This document shows, piece after piece, positions 13,001 to 25,700 of a stretch of DNA of 64,000 nucleotides. A program made the translations under genes and the position numbers. Source of the stretch: Callorhinus ursinus (taxonomy: Eukaryota; Chordata; Mammalia; Carnivora; Otariidae); contig NW_020313045.1 in the NCBI RefSeq assembly GCF_003265705.1, positions 838,320-902,319 of the forward strand. Direction: 5' to 3'. A model generated the notes under the pieces. The model had not been told where the DNA came from and did no database searches. It saw only the letters and a program-made list of their open reading frames with translations. How positions within the stretch are numbered: position 1 is the stretch's first letter; every line of letters begins with the position of its first letter.

Positions 13001-16000
13001 ATCCAGAGAATAAGTTTCAGTAGACCTTCTGTGGACATACATGGTCTCATTGTTCACGGATGCTGGAAGACCAATTATTGAGGGCACGCGGTTTGGAACT
13101 GGTTATATTTTTAAGATTCAAGAGTCAAGAAAATAATGACCTTTTCAAAAAAAAGTCTCTGTCAAGGAAGCAGAGAGGGAGTGGGGAGAGGAGACAAGAA
13201 AAACACCCTTCAACATTATGCTCTCTAGATTTTAGCTATCCAGTGATTCTGGTAACTACGGAGTTGGAAAATCATTATCAGTGAGGGATGACTTGTAAAA
13301 GATGAAGGCATAAGGCCTTCCACATCCTGGGATGTCCCGTGACTCACCAGGGCAGAGTGCCTAAAAGGACACCAAATGATCCACTCAAAGTTCATTTTAA
13401 AAACCACAAACCTAAGACCATATTCTTAAATGATACATCTTCAGTTAAGCTTACCTAATTAATATTCACAAAGTTCTAAAAACATATGTGAAAAAAATAA
13501 TAACTAGGATTTCCATCAGTTTTTTCTTTTAAAGTAGGCTCCGTGCCTAGTGTGGAGCCCACGTGGGGCTTGAACTCATGACCCCGAGATCAAGACCTGA
13601 GCTGAGATCAAGAGTCAGAGGCTTAATCAAATGAGTCACCCAGGTGCCCCCGATTTCCAACAGTTTTAAAGAATACAGAGGTGGTAGTGGGCTGGGAGGG
13701 TGCTTCTGAGTAACTAAGTCACCTGACGTTGGTGCAACTAAGTGCACTGAGCCTTCCAGGTAAGCTACACGTGTGGCAGCTCAAGCCGGGCCTCCTCGGA
13801 TGTGGTACAAAAGCCTGGATGCAATGCCCAGCTCTTGAGAGTCTTGAGCTGGGGTGTGGATACACCTAGCACCTGACGGGCAGTGGGGTACAGTTTTCAG
13901 TTGCACCCAACCTGGGGGGAATTAAAATATTCAAAAGTCATAAAGTAGTGAGGAGTGCCCTGAATGAAAGGTAGCACCATAAATCTAAGAGAAATATAAT
14001 TAAACTAAGAAGATGAAACTTGAAGGCCACACATCCCATCCTCTTGCCATGTATGGCAATTCTAATACATTGAATCTCACCAATTCTGCTATTTTAGACA
14101 GGTTGGCAGTCATTTTGTTTGTGAAGTTATCAAAGGGTATATTCTTTGCCAGGAAATATTATCCAGACAGGTCTAAGAGCTGGCTGGAGAAAGCAAATAT
14201 TGTAATCGTAACGAAAAGAAAGAAAGAAAGAAAGAAAAAGAAAGAAAGAAAAAAAAAAAGAAAGAAAGAAAGAAAGAAAAAAAAAAAAAAGAAAGAAAAA
14301 GAAAGAAAGAAAGAGAAAGAAAGAAGGAAGGAAGGAAAGAAAAAAGGAAAGAAAGATAGAAGGTAGGCAGGCCGGCCATGACACAGAAAGGAAATGTGGT
14401 AATAATGTAATAATGTTCAGGGCAAAAAAGAGGACTTTGCCTACTTCTGTTGTAACAGTTTGACCACTGACACATGTAGACAAAAGAAGTACAGTTCTAT
14501 GTGTATTTCCACATCTGTTGCTAGATCTTGTTTTAGCTGGGGAGGGTAAATGGGAAGGGGCAGCATATACACTGTATACACAATATCTTCCAAATTTGCA
14601 CAGAAGACAGTGTGGCTGTTTTAAGTATGAGTTTTCCTGTTTTTTGTTTTTGTTTTTTTTCTTTTAGACAAAGAACAAAGGACTAGTTTATCTGAACAGC
14701 TATTAAAGAAAGAAGAGCCTGCTTGGGGTACTTAGAAATAATATAAAATTTCTTCCTGACAGGGTTCCCCAAAATGTATCCTATGGAACATCAGTTTCAG
14801 GAGGTATCCAGAGAAAAGGGGGTATTGTGGTCAAACCATCTCAAAGGCACTGACAGGTCTTGAGGAATGAAATTGGATTCATTTTGTTTACCTTGGTACT
14901 TCTTAAACTAATGATTAGGGCACAGATTAGTGTTTTTCTCTAGAAACATCTATGTATATTTCAAGAACTAGTGTTTTTTTGGTCATAATGAGAGATACCG
15001 AGCTAGTTTTAAATGTGGGGTAATGTGGCATATAATTAATGAACAGATCTTTTCCTGGCAGGCAGGCAACCTGCAAGTCTCAAGAAAAATTTCAACCAAA
15101 GTGAAACTCATTTTGAAATATAATTTGCCCTCCGATATCATTTGGTATTGCTGACACTCTCTACATGGCTAAATGACTAAGCTATAAAACAAAGTAAAAG
15201 ACAGTATTCTTGGGACTTAAATTCCATGTCCTGTCACTTGGAGCACGGGCCCCCACTCAGAACTCTGAATTACATATGCAAACTTCAAGCTCTCATTACA
15301 CAATCTATGGATGCAACTGGAAAATGGAATCAAAGGCCTGCCTCACTCCTCTGACCCTCTCTTCAGAGGCTACCTGAGAGTATCACTAAAACCAACTCAA
15401 TTCTGCATTTAGGGGTCCATTTCACGTCACTCCTAAAACCTAAGAACCGTTCTGGAACCAACTTTCAAGAGTCTTGAAAATCTGGTCAGAATTTTCAGAA
15501 AGACCAAATGACTCCCTCACTCCCTGCCTGCCACCACAACTCAAGTTGAAAGACTGCCCCACGAACGATGATATGAATGGCCTCCCAGCTAGGATTTCCT
15601 CAAGCCTTCCGTGAGGGCTTCCGACCGGCTGTGCCTCTCCACTCTGACAGAACATACTTTTCCAGGAGCTCTAGGCCTCCATCAGCTACTGTAGCTCCTT
15701 TTGTGAGGACGTGAAGCCTACCATCCCACTGGGGGGAGGGCAGCCTTGAAAGTAGTTATACAGTTACGCAAATCTAGTCAGTCAGGGACTGCTATAATGT
15801 GGAAGTTCCCAGAAGTTAGCAGTACTTCCTGGTAAGATTCTAAGAGCTGGATCTGAGAGCCAGGTGGATAATTTGTAAAAGACCAGGGCTTATTTTAAAG
15901 AGGGTGGATTTAACTTCCAACCTTTGTACGGCTGGGCTCTCTAGACTAGAGGTTCGAAATAAAAGGGAAGGCCAGATCTCCAGTTCCAAGGCTACATGTT

Positions 16001-19000
16001 GAATGACTTACCTCAACTTCCACCTTCGTGAAGGGCTGGCAGAAAGTAAGCATACAAAGCTGAATGCTGAAGAGAAAAAAGAGCAGGCCATCTTTATGTG
16101 GTAATACAAGTACCATCTAATATTATTACTCAACGATCCTTTTCTTTAAACACAAGCACCACCATGTCACACTTCATGTATATTCTGCATTTATAAATGT
16201 CACCCTCCTGCTATAACACTCCTTGGGCTTGAACAAGTATTCGTGATATTCGAAAGTTAAATCACCAAATGCAATATCAAATATGCACTTGTGAGTCAGA
16301 GGTGCAGCTCAGCACGCTAAATCCCAAATTTGAAGTCTCCTTGACAACTCGGACTTGTAGGCCTAAGTCCCTAGAGAAACTACCGAGGCCACAATTTAAG
16401 GCAGATTAAGTGTGTTTATAGGACAACTCCTGAGTAGAACATTACATTTCTAAACTCTTTCCTGATATGAAAAAAAGAAAAAGAAAAAGAAAAGAAATCA
16501 GCGGGTCTTTCCCTAAGAGCAGAAACTTTATCATAACTGTCCCAATTAATCATAAATGTTTAAGTTATGGAGAAATTTTCTTTCATTGTAAAGCTGGACA
16601 GAGGACAAAGGCTTTAAAATGATTATAATCAACCTTTTCAAAGAAAATTTTTGAAAATAGTTGTTTCTATGTATGGCTTTCTAATACATATTTAAACTCT
16701 CTGGATAGGATGTCAATGGGATTTTTATTTTGCCTCATTTAGACAGATGACCCAGAATTCTGGCAGAGTGGATTAACCTACATGTTTAAGAAAACCACCA
16801 ACCTGTTTTTGCTATTAAGAAACTAAAATTGGGAGGGCGCCTGGGTGGCTCAGTTAGTAAGCGACTGCCTTCAGCTCAGGTCATGATCCTGGAGTCCCGG
16901 GATCGAGTCCCACATCCGTCTCCCTGCTCAGCAGAGAGTCGGCTTCTCCCTCTGACCCTCCCCCCTCTCATGTGCTCTTTCTCTCTCATTCTCTCTCTCA
17001 AATAAATAAATAAAGTCTTTAAAAAAATTGAAAAAAAAGAAACTAAAATTGGGGCACCTGGGTGACTCAGTTGGTGAAGCATCTGACTCTTGATTTTGGT
17101 TCAGGTCATGATCTCAGGGCCGTGACATTGAGCCCCGTGTCAGGCTCTGTACTCAGTGGGGAGTCTGCTTAAGATTCTGTCTCTCCCTCTCCCTCCGCCC
17201 CTCCCCCCGTCTTGTGCTCTATCTCTCTCTCCCTAAAAAAAAAGAAACTAAAATGTGATTTATCTATAAAAAATTACTTAAAGGACTTACTTTACACAAG
17301 AAATTTAGAAATTTAAACAAGTTATTTAGTTCAAAGAAGGAATTTAGGTAGATGTACCAATTCCATATATAATTATAAATTGTGAATGTTAAGTATCAGT
17401 TCTCAAATTTTCCATCTGAGAGGAAAATAATCTTTTACTTTCAACCCCAAGCAAATAAAGTCAACCCATATTATTTACCACAAAGTAAATTGTTCTTGAT
17501 CTATTTAAAGTGAGCTTTGGAAGTTAGTGATTCAAATAGATAAATCTGTTCTGAAAATTCTGAATGCTGTAAGAAAGAAAGAAACAGAGAAAGACAAAGA
17601 AGAAAGGAAGGAAGAGAGGGAGGAAGGGAGGGAGGCAGGTGGGGAGGGATGGAGGAAGGAAGGAAGGAGCCAGGCATAAGATCTCATTAAACCTGTGTTG
17701 TCTACATACACCCAAACCAAACAACACTTCTCGGACCCACACAAAACAGATTTTTCCATAGCTGCCCCTTCTATAAGTGTACTCCCTAAGTTTATTAACC
17801 TTCTCCCTTAGGCTATCTGCCTTAATATAGACTCTCTTCCTTAGAATCTCAGTCTAGACTCACCCTGAGAGCGAAGGCAATTGAGAAAACGGACTTAAAA
17901 GTAGCAGCACAGTGCTAAATACACCATGAAGCCCGTCGGAAGATCAAAGTGGAAATGAGAGTCACCATAGTCAAGTGCAATGTGGCATCTGGACAAAACA
18001 AAATTGTGCCTTTTGAGGATTTTGTGTTTATCGGTCCTAAGAAATCTCTACCTCTGGAAAAATGTTTTCCCTGTCTTTTCTGAATTCCCTCTCCTATTTT
18101 CTTTTTCCCTTTATCACACATGTCCCAGGCTAGAAGGCTAGATTAACCCAACCGTTCCATTTTCTCTCCTGATCCCCCTTCCAGGAAGGCCTTCCTGTAC
18201 TTGACCTTCATGCCCACCTGCACTGCCGCACAAGTTACACAAGGCACACTGACCACACAGGGAACCTGCAGTCACTGTCGCTGTAAGGACCTTAAATTGT
18301 AAAGACCCTGAGGATGACACACCTCAAGACATACAATGATGCTCTGCACCCAGTTTTTAGGCACTCCCTTTTCTAAAATGCTCTCATACGATTTGTTTCT
18401 CCTCACTTGCCCTTGTATAAAAAGCTGAAAACCAGGAACTCAAGATCAACAGTGACATGAAACATGTATTCTAGCCAAATGAATAAACCGACGTCCTGAA
18501 GAGTTAAAGATCACATAACGCCTAGATATCCTTTGCAATTGATGGTCCTTATTTTGAGCATCGTTTACTTATCTTCAACTATGAAGGGCTGAAGCATAAT
18601 AGGAACATACGTGTCTCACATGTTAATAAACCCTAACACATGTAACTGGCCCATCAGTTACCCACTCTGATTTAAATTTATTATTTCAATGCAATTCACA
18701 CACACAACATGGAAAAAATCAGTATGTAGTATAAAAAAAATCAGACTTTCATATGTTGTTTGGCTGATCTAAGGAACTCACAAGGTATCTGAAGGCAAAT
18801 GATGACTCCCCTTTACATATGTCCAAGTGGTTGTCTATGCATCAAAAATGTTATGTGAACTCTCTATGTTCAGTATCAAAAGGCATTGCTGGGTAAGCCC
18901 CCGGGCAAAGCCCTCAAATCCAGGCATTTTATACATGGCTCTCACTGAAGTATAAACCAGCTCAGAAGTATCCAGGGGGAACTCGACAAAACGTCTTGAG

Positions 19001-19675
19001 GGAAAGTAAGATTCTACATGTTCTGTTCTTTCTGAAGGCCTGTTTCACTTCAGCTTGCTTACTGGTGAGCTGTATTCCTCTCCTCTCTTAAATGTTTATA
19101 GAAACTGCTGATCCCTATGATTTTAAAGTCCAAGAACAGAACTGAAAGCTTAGCTATTTTCTCAGCTCAGATCAGACACATCACTGCTATTTCAGGCCAT
19201 TATGATGCAATGGCTCTGGACTGCTTAAACCGATATAGTAAAACAACAATGGAGACACCAGCTAATATGATAAGTCTGCAATGGAAATAAAACTACAAGA
19301 TTAACGCTAAGTAGGATGCAAACCAGGTCATTGGACTGGTTCTTAAGAATTGGTAGATACACACTTGAGACCCATAAGAACATGGCAGACAGCTAGAATT
19401 CTGCACATGGGAGGGGCCAGGGGCTAATGGGCAAGATAGTGATGCTCTCTACAGAGACTGCTCAGTGACAAGATTTCAGAATCTGATTAGAAATCTTTAC
19501 TCTTAGGGATGCCTGGGTGGCTCAGTCGGTTGGGCGTCCAGCTCTTGGTTTCGGCTCAGGTCCTGATCTCAGGGTTGTGAGATCAAGCCCTGTGTTGGGC
19601 TCAGGCTCTGGCTCAGCAGGCAGAGTCTACTTGTCCCTCTTCCTCCCCCATCTTGCACACACACTCTCTCTCAAA

Positions 19676-19710
<35 letters not shown>

Positions 19711-22700
19711 AATCTTAAAAAAAATCTTTACTTTTACAAAAAAAAAACAAGGCTTATTTTTTCTTAAAAAAAGAATAAATTATCTTTTTTTTCTTCTCTT
19801 GAATAAAATTTAAATAAACCAATAATAGAGAGAAGCGACTTACAATGTATATCCTTGCCATGTCCAAGTCACGGTATCCTACAATAACAGAAGTATTTAG
19901 ACTGTTAGTTCAGTGAAAAAATGCCAAATAAAACCTAAATCTTATTTTAATATTGGTATTCGTATACTTTCCTTCTGAATTAAAAGCAGTATATTGAAAA
20001 GTAAAACGAGCCTATTATCAGCAGTGAATTGCTCTGTGAATTCTTGGATTATATATCTACGCAGCAAAAATCTGTTTTCCATATGTAACCACCTATCTTT
20101 TTATGGAATTAAGTTGCTCTTAATTTTTAATAAAGCGATGTCCATGCTTAGCTATTTTTCTCCTAACATGAACATATCTGGGTAATTAATTTGCTTACAA
20201 ACCCCAGAATATATCTTTTCTCAAAAAGGGGGGGATGGGTATTTGGAAGAAAAGATTAAAGTAGTACATAGTGAAAGAATTTGAGAAAATGCCAAACAGG
20301 CAGAAGTATAATAAGTAAATTTTGATGGATTTTAATTTTTTTAACTCCAGATGTTGAAAGCTGAGAAGCCAGCCACCAAAAGAAAAGCTGAATTGAGCAA
20401 GAACTCTTGACCTTAAATAACATAGATAATTAATTACAGCCTGCTTTTTTATGTAGAGTCTGTAGTAGAGAAAGTTCCTCTCAGAACCAAAAGAGATTCC
20501 AAAAAACCTTTCTTTATAGGAAAATGGTGGCACCATCCATATCCAGAGGACAATGGTGTACCTGGCTGGAGCAGAGAGACGGTTTCCTAAGCCAACTGTG
20601 CACTTTCTATAGGATGACAGATTGTTTTCCTATCTATCTTCTCATTTAAGTTACTTGCTAAGAGTTACTGAGCCAGGAACGAAACACTAAGGCAATCCCA
20701 AATTTATCCTGCTACCCCAGTTAGCCTTCCAGTAATAACCGTTGAATCGGGAAAAGTCTCCTTGTGGGCTTAGTGAAGATCACAACTTTATGCAAGTTTT
20801 CTGCTACCCAGTCTAAGAAGACCCTGGAACCATTACCGTGACAATAGAGTAGAAGCTAAGGAAATGCCTTCTTGGAGCTTAATAACAGCAGAGACAAAAT
20901 GTAATATTGGTGTCCACAAGTACGTGCCATCTTGCAAACTTCTAAATGTTCCATGTGGCAAGGGGTATGGAGTCTGCCCATGTTCTTCCACCATGTGTCT
21001 ATTCAGAGCTTTATTCAAAGTTTAAAAGGGGTGCGAGAGAATTTGTGCTGTTTGGAATGTCTGCGATTTTTCCCACAGTAAAACACTACGCTTACCAGCT
21101 TGTTTGGGTATCTGAGGAGGATTGGCTGCACCGGAACTCCAGGAATGAAGGCGCCTATAACCACAGTGAAATATTATAGCATCTTCCTTATATGACTATA
21201 ATGTTTATAATAAAGAAAATTAATAATAAATGATACACCTATCCTTACTGGTTTAAGAGTACACATAAACTATATGCTAATTGTCCATAAATCCCTAGTG
21301 CTTACCAAAATGAGAGAGTTCTAAAATTCATAATTATGAAACCAAAATATTAAATGTTATGCCCAAGTCGCTGAAAATATTTATTTACATCTCCACATGT
21401 TTTCATTTTCCAAACACGCATTATTCAAAAGGGTTTTAAAAAGAAGTGATAACAAAGTCAAAACCAAGAGAAACTGAGGAGAACAAAATCTAAATAAAAG
21501 CGAGGGGCCCCTGGGTGGCTCAGTCATTAAGCTTCTGCCTTCGGCTCAGGTCACGATCCCAGCGTCCTGGGATCGAGCCCCACATCGGGCTCCCTGCTCG
21601 GCGGGAAGCCTGCTTCTCCCTCTCCCACTCCCCCTGCTTGTGTTCCCTCTCTCACTGTGTCTCTCTCTGTCAAATAAAATCTTTAAAAAAATAAAAATAA
21701 ATAAATAAATAAAAGTGAATACTGGGAACAAGGACTACCCCCACTTGCTAGAAGTGAGTTCTAACGTTGGCTCTGAGCATTCTAGCAGCCAATACAAAAA
21801 CATGTTAAAGGATTACCAGTTACTAGGAAATTATGTATGAAATTACACATTACTATGAAATTAGTGACTTCATAATATTAAAAAAAAAAGGAGTGAAGTA
21901 CAGAAGGCATCTGAAGGCATTATAATGATCACTAAAACAGTTTTCTATTGGATAATGCAGGAACTAGGGTATTTGTGAGGGGATCCTTGGAGGAAAAGAC
22001 AAATCTGCTAGTGGTTTCTATGTGTGCGTGTGTGCACACAACCAGATACAAAAGCAAATGGTTCACACGTACACACACACAAACACAGGCGTGCATGCCC
22101 ACACACACAATCACGTATACATGATAATCCAAAGAAGGGGTTATGATACCAAAACAGAAAGTAAAGGAGTGAGTTCTGTGGATTCGCAATATTAAAAACT
22201 TTCTATTGGGAAAGCAACGCCCAGGACAAACTAACAAGTTGTTTCGTGTATTAGTAACAAATCATTTGAGAAATTGTCCATACTTTGTTATAGTACATAA
22301 TTTAATTGATCTCACCTGGTTTAAAAGTAATCAAACAGGAACGATTAGTACAAGTACCTTCTGGGAAAACTAGTATCTTGGGAGAAAAGGAATATGTAGA
22401 TTTAATATTTCAGTCTAATTAATAGATTACCTCTTTACTCACTTTCTTATGATTTCACAAAGAGCTGCCAATTGTTATAAAGCAAAAGTGAAATAAAAGG
22501 CTAATACTTGATTCTATGGAAAGCTAGAATCGGATTATCCAGTTTTCCTCTAAAAGAACTGCTATCTGACCATTGAGATAATTAGAAAATGGATTAAAGC
22601 TTTGAATAGAAAATACACTTACTAAATGTTTCTTAATGACAATGCTAATGATCTGGATAAACTTAAAAGAAGATGCAGACCCTAAGTCCTGGTCAAAGCA

Positions 22701-25700
22701 CACATTAAATTCTTTCCTCTACTGCTTTACATCCTTAACCAAATCATTCCTACTTCCTTGTTTCTGTTTTCCCGTTAAAGGATATTCACTCCTACAACAT
22801 AGAGTGGAGGGATATATGGAGGAGGGAAAAAGGAGAAAACACAACATGCTTTATGCTTACTTGGGTTAGTGGACATACGGAATACAATTTAATATCTTTT
22901 TTGAGAAAGTATTTTTAGCTTTTAACATAAGTCCTTTCTGTTCTTCATGTGAAAGACATGTAGTGTAGTTAGTTTCCCCATTAACTGAACAAGCTGGATT
23001 TTCTGAAGCTTTTAGAATTTGGCAATGAGTGAACTGCTAAGTACATAAAATAAAAACAGAAAATTCCTGCACCCACAGCAGTTAGTATGTGCACTTAGTT
23101 GGTATTTGTATTTTATAATAATTAGAAAGGGAAAACATTATTAGGTGAAAGTGCCACCATGATGGGTTATTTATAAAATAAAAATGATAAGTGTATGCAA
23201 TTTCATCCCTCAAAAAAAAAAAAACAACAAAAAACCAACAACAATCAGGTTTCCTATCACAACTGGTACAATATCAAATATGGTTCATTCAGTGGAAATT
23301 CTATAGCTACTCTATTAACAATGAGTAGATATAGAGTAAATCATAAAATCTCAGATCTGGAAGGGGCATTAAAAGCCATCTAGCATTGCCAATGCTTGAA
23401 TTCTTTCTACAGTATCCCCCCCAAGTGGTTGCTTAGTCAGTGCCTGAAAATTCTGGAAAAGGATTTCAGATCACATCATTCTACCTCTGGACAGAGAGTT
23501 CCTTGAGATGAGCGAGATGGGCTAAAATCTTACCTATTTGTTGTTAACTTTGGCCTACCAGTCCTAGATATAGTAGTTGGATCCAAAGAGAAAAACCAAA
23601 CCCTTATTCCAGGTGCCGTTTCTTCCTGGTCACTTTTTAAGTCATTCCTCACGTGCCCTGGTTTCTAAACCTCCTGCTGGGTCATACTCACCTTAAAATT
23701 TCAACATCTACACATCATCATGGGTGGCCAGATCACTACCAGATCATGAATCCTGCTAGAGGTCCCCTACTCACACCTGGGCCAAGGTAGAGCGATACTT
23801 ATCAGAATTACCCAGGAGGCTCTCTTTATCCAGAAAATGTTGCCCCTCTCTTACCTTCAAAAGGCATTCTAAGGGTATAGGGGTAGTAAGATGCTAAAGT
23901 CTGAAAAAGTTCTACAGGTGATTTGGACGTACCCGCTGAACTGAAAAGCCCTGTCTAAATATACTTCAGATAAGATTAAGATCATAATCGAGTCTTTAAA
24001 AAAAAATAAACCTACCATATTGTTGAGTATATTTGAGCTTTGATATTTTGTCTTTAAGATAATAAATAAATTCAGAGGTAGAGAATTACTTTTTATGATA
24101 CAAAGTAAAAATTGTTTCAAAGAGTTTGGAGAATAAGAAAAGAATGATACGTTAATCCCATGGAGTATCTCACAGGGAAGAGGACTTTTTAATACTCACT
24201 CATTTGTTCTGTTTCTATTATGCTGAAAACACCCAGCATAGGTGTCCCCAAATGCTGCCATCTGTGGATCCAAATGATTTACATATATACAATAAGTAAA
24301 CTCGCATATCTAAATGAACTTCTCCTGTGTTTTACCTGCGGCCACTGCCCTCCTGATGTTGCTCGCCTTACTATTTCATTTATTGTGTTTTTTCGAGAGT
24401 CCGGATCTACCCGGGACACCAGCACCGGCTGCAAAGCTCGTAACAGTCCTTTAAAACAAACAAAAGGTCAGAGCCAAGTCATTTTTTTTTGGCTAAAGCT
24501 ACCACAGCAATGATACTGAAAAAATCATAAAACAATTTTTATGTAAAGTTAAAATATAGCACATCAAAGAGAACTTTAAAAAAAACTGCTCTAATTTACA
24601 GCTTATCAGAAGTTTTTTTTATATCTACAAAGATTTCACTGATATAACAGAAGTTAGCAGCAAGAATATGAAAGGAAACAAAGGCAATTTTCTCCCTGAA
24701 GTTCTTCTTCCTCAACCGACAGACATTCAAGCTTTGGAATATATACCTACAATATTATCTTGTTTTATTTTAGGAATATCCTGAAAACTGATTGCGTGAA
24801 TCCAGAGTACGCATGGATAGGGAGCAATTACCAATTTTACTAAAATTTTCAGCACGCCAGTCTAAGTAGGTAGCTTCCTCACACATGCAAAATAACCCCA
24901 ATTTACCGAAAATCTATGGCTAAACAGCTTTTCAGGAAAATGCCATATTACACAAAGCAAGGTGGTTACACTGAGGGAAAAAAAAAGAAAGGGAGGATGT
25001 GTGTAGTGCGTGTCCGTGTGTGTTTTTCTTAGCTGAGTGAAAAGTGGCAGGAACTACTGCTATTTGTCCAGAGTGCCAAGGTAACATTGGGAAACTTCCA
25101 TACCCACTCTCTCACCACTGGATGTTTGCAATAACCTCAGGACAACTGGCAGCGGTTACTTAGAGACCCACACCCTAGGGAGAGACCAAAGCACCTGGTG
25201 GGATACACATCTCACTTGCTTCATTATTTTTTATGGCAGGAGGCACTTTATCGTTCCATATCATAATTTTCAGAGTTTCACATTGGTCTCTCATGCAGAC
25301 TCTGGGGCAATAATAAAAAAACAGAGTTAAGAGGAAAGACTCCATGTATCTATCAGCCTAATACCCCAAAGAGAAATTCGTGAAATAGCGTGTAACCAGT
25401 GTTTTCACAGATTCTTCAGTTAAATTCTCTCTCGAAAAAATCAAGGCATGTTTGGTACTTGAAAGCTGGTCTTTCTAGCTAGATATAATGACAGAAAGCA
25501 ATGATGGTACGGTGACAAACATAAGAATCTGAAAGAACCTTAAGGGCACAGACAGGGAGGTCTCTAACCTTTATCATAAATTCCTTCCTTCGATATAATT
25601 CCTCACTAGAAGTAAGGAAATAGCTTTGAGAGCTTTTAAAAAGCCACCGATAAACGATAGTTGATTTTTTTTAAAAGGTGATCCACGAGCATGAAAAGAT

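Noticed and set aside
14013..14366. Lysine/glutamate-rich frame of 117 codons
   Set aside because: It translates the (AAAG)n purine tract.
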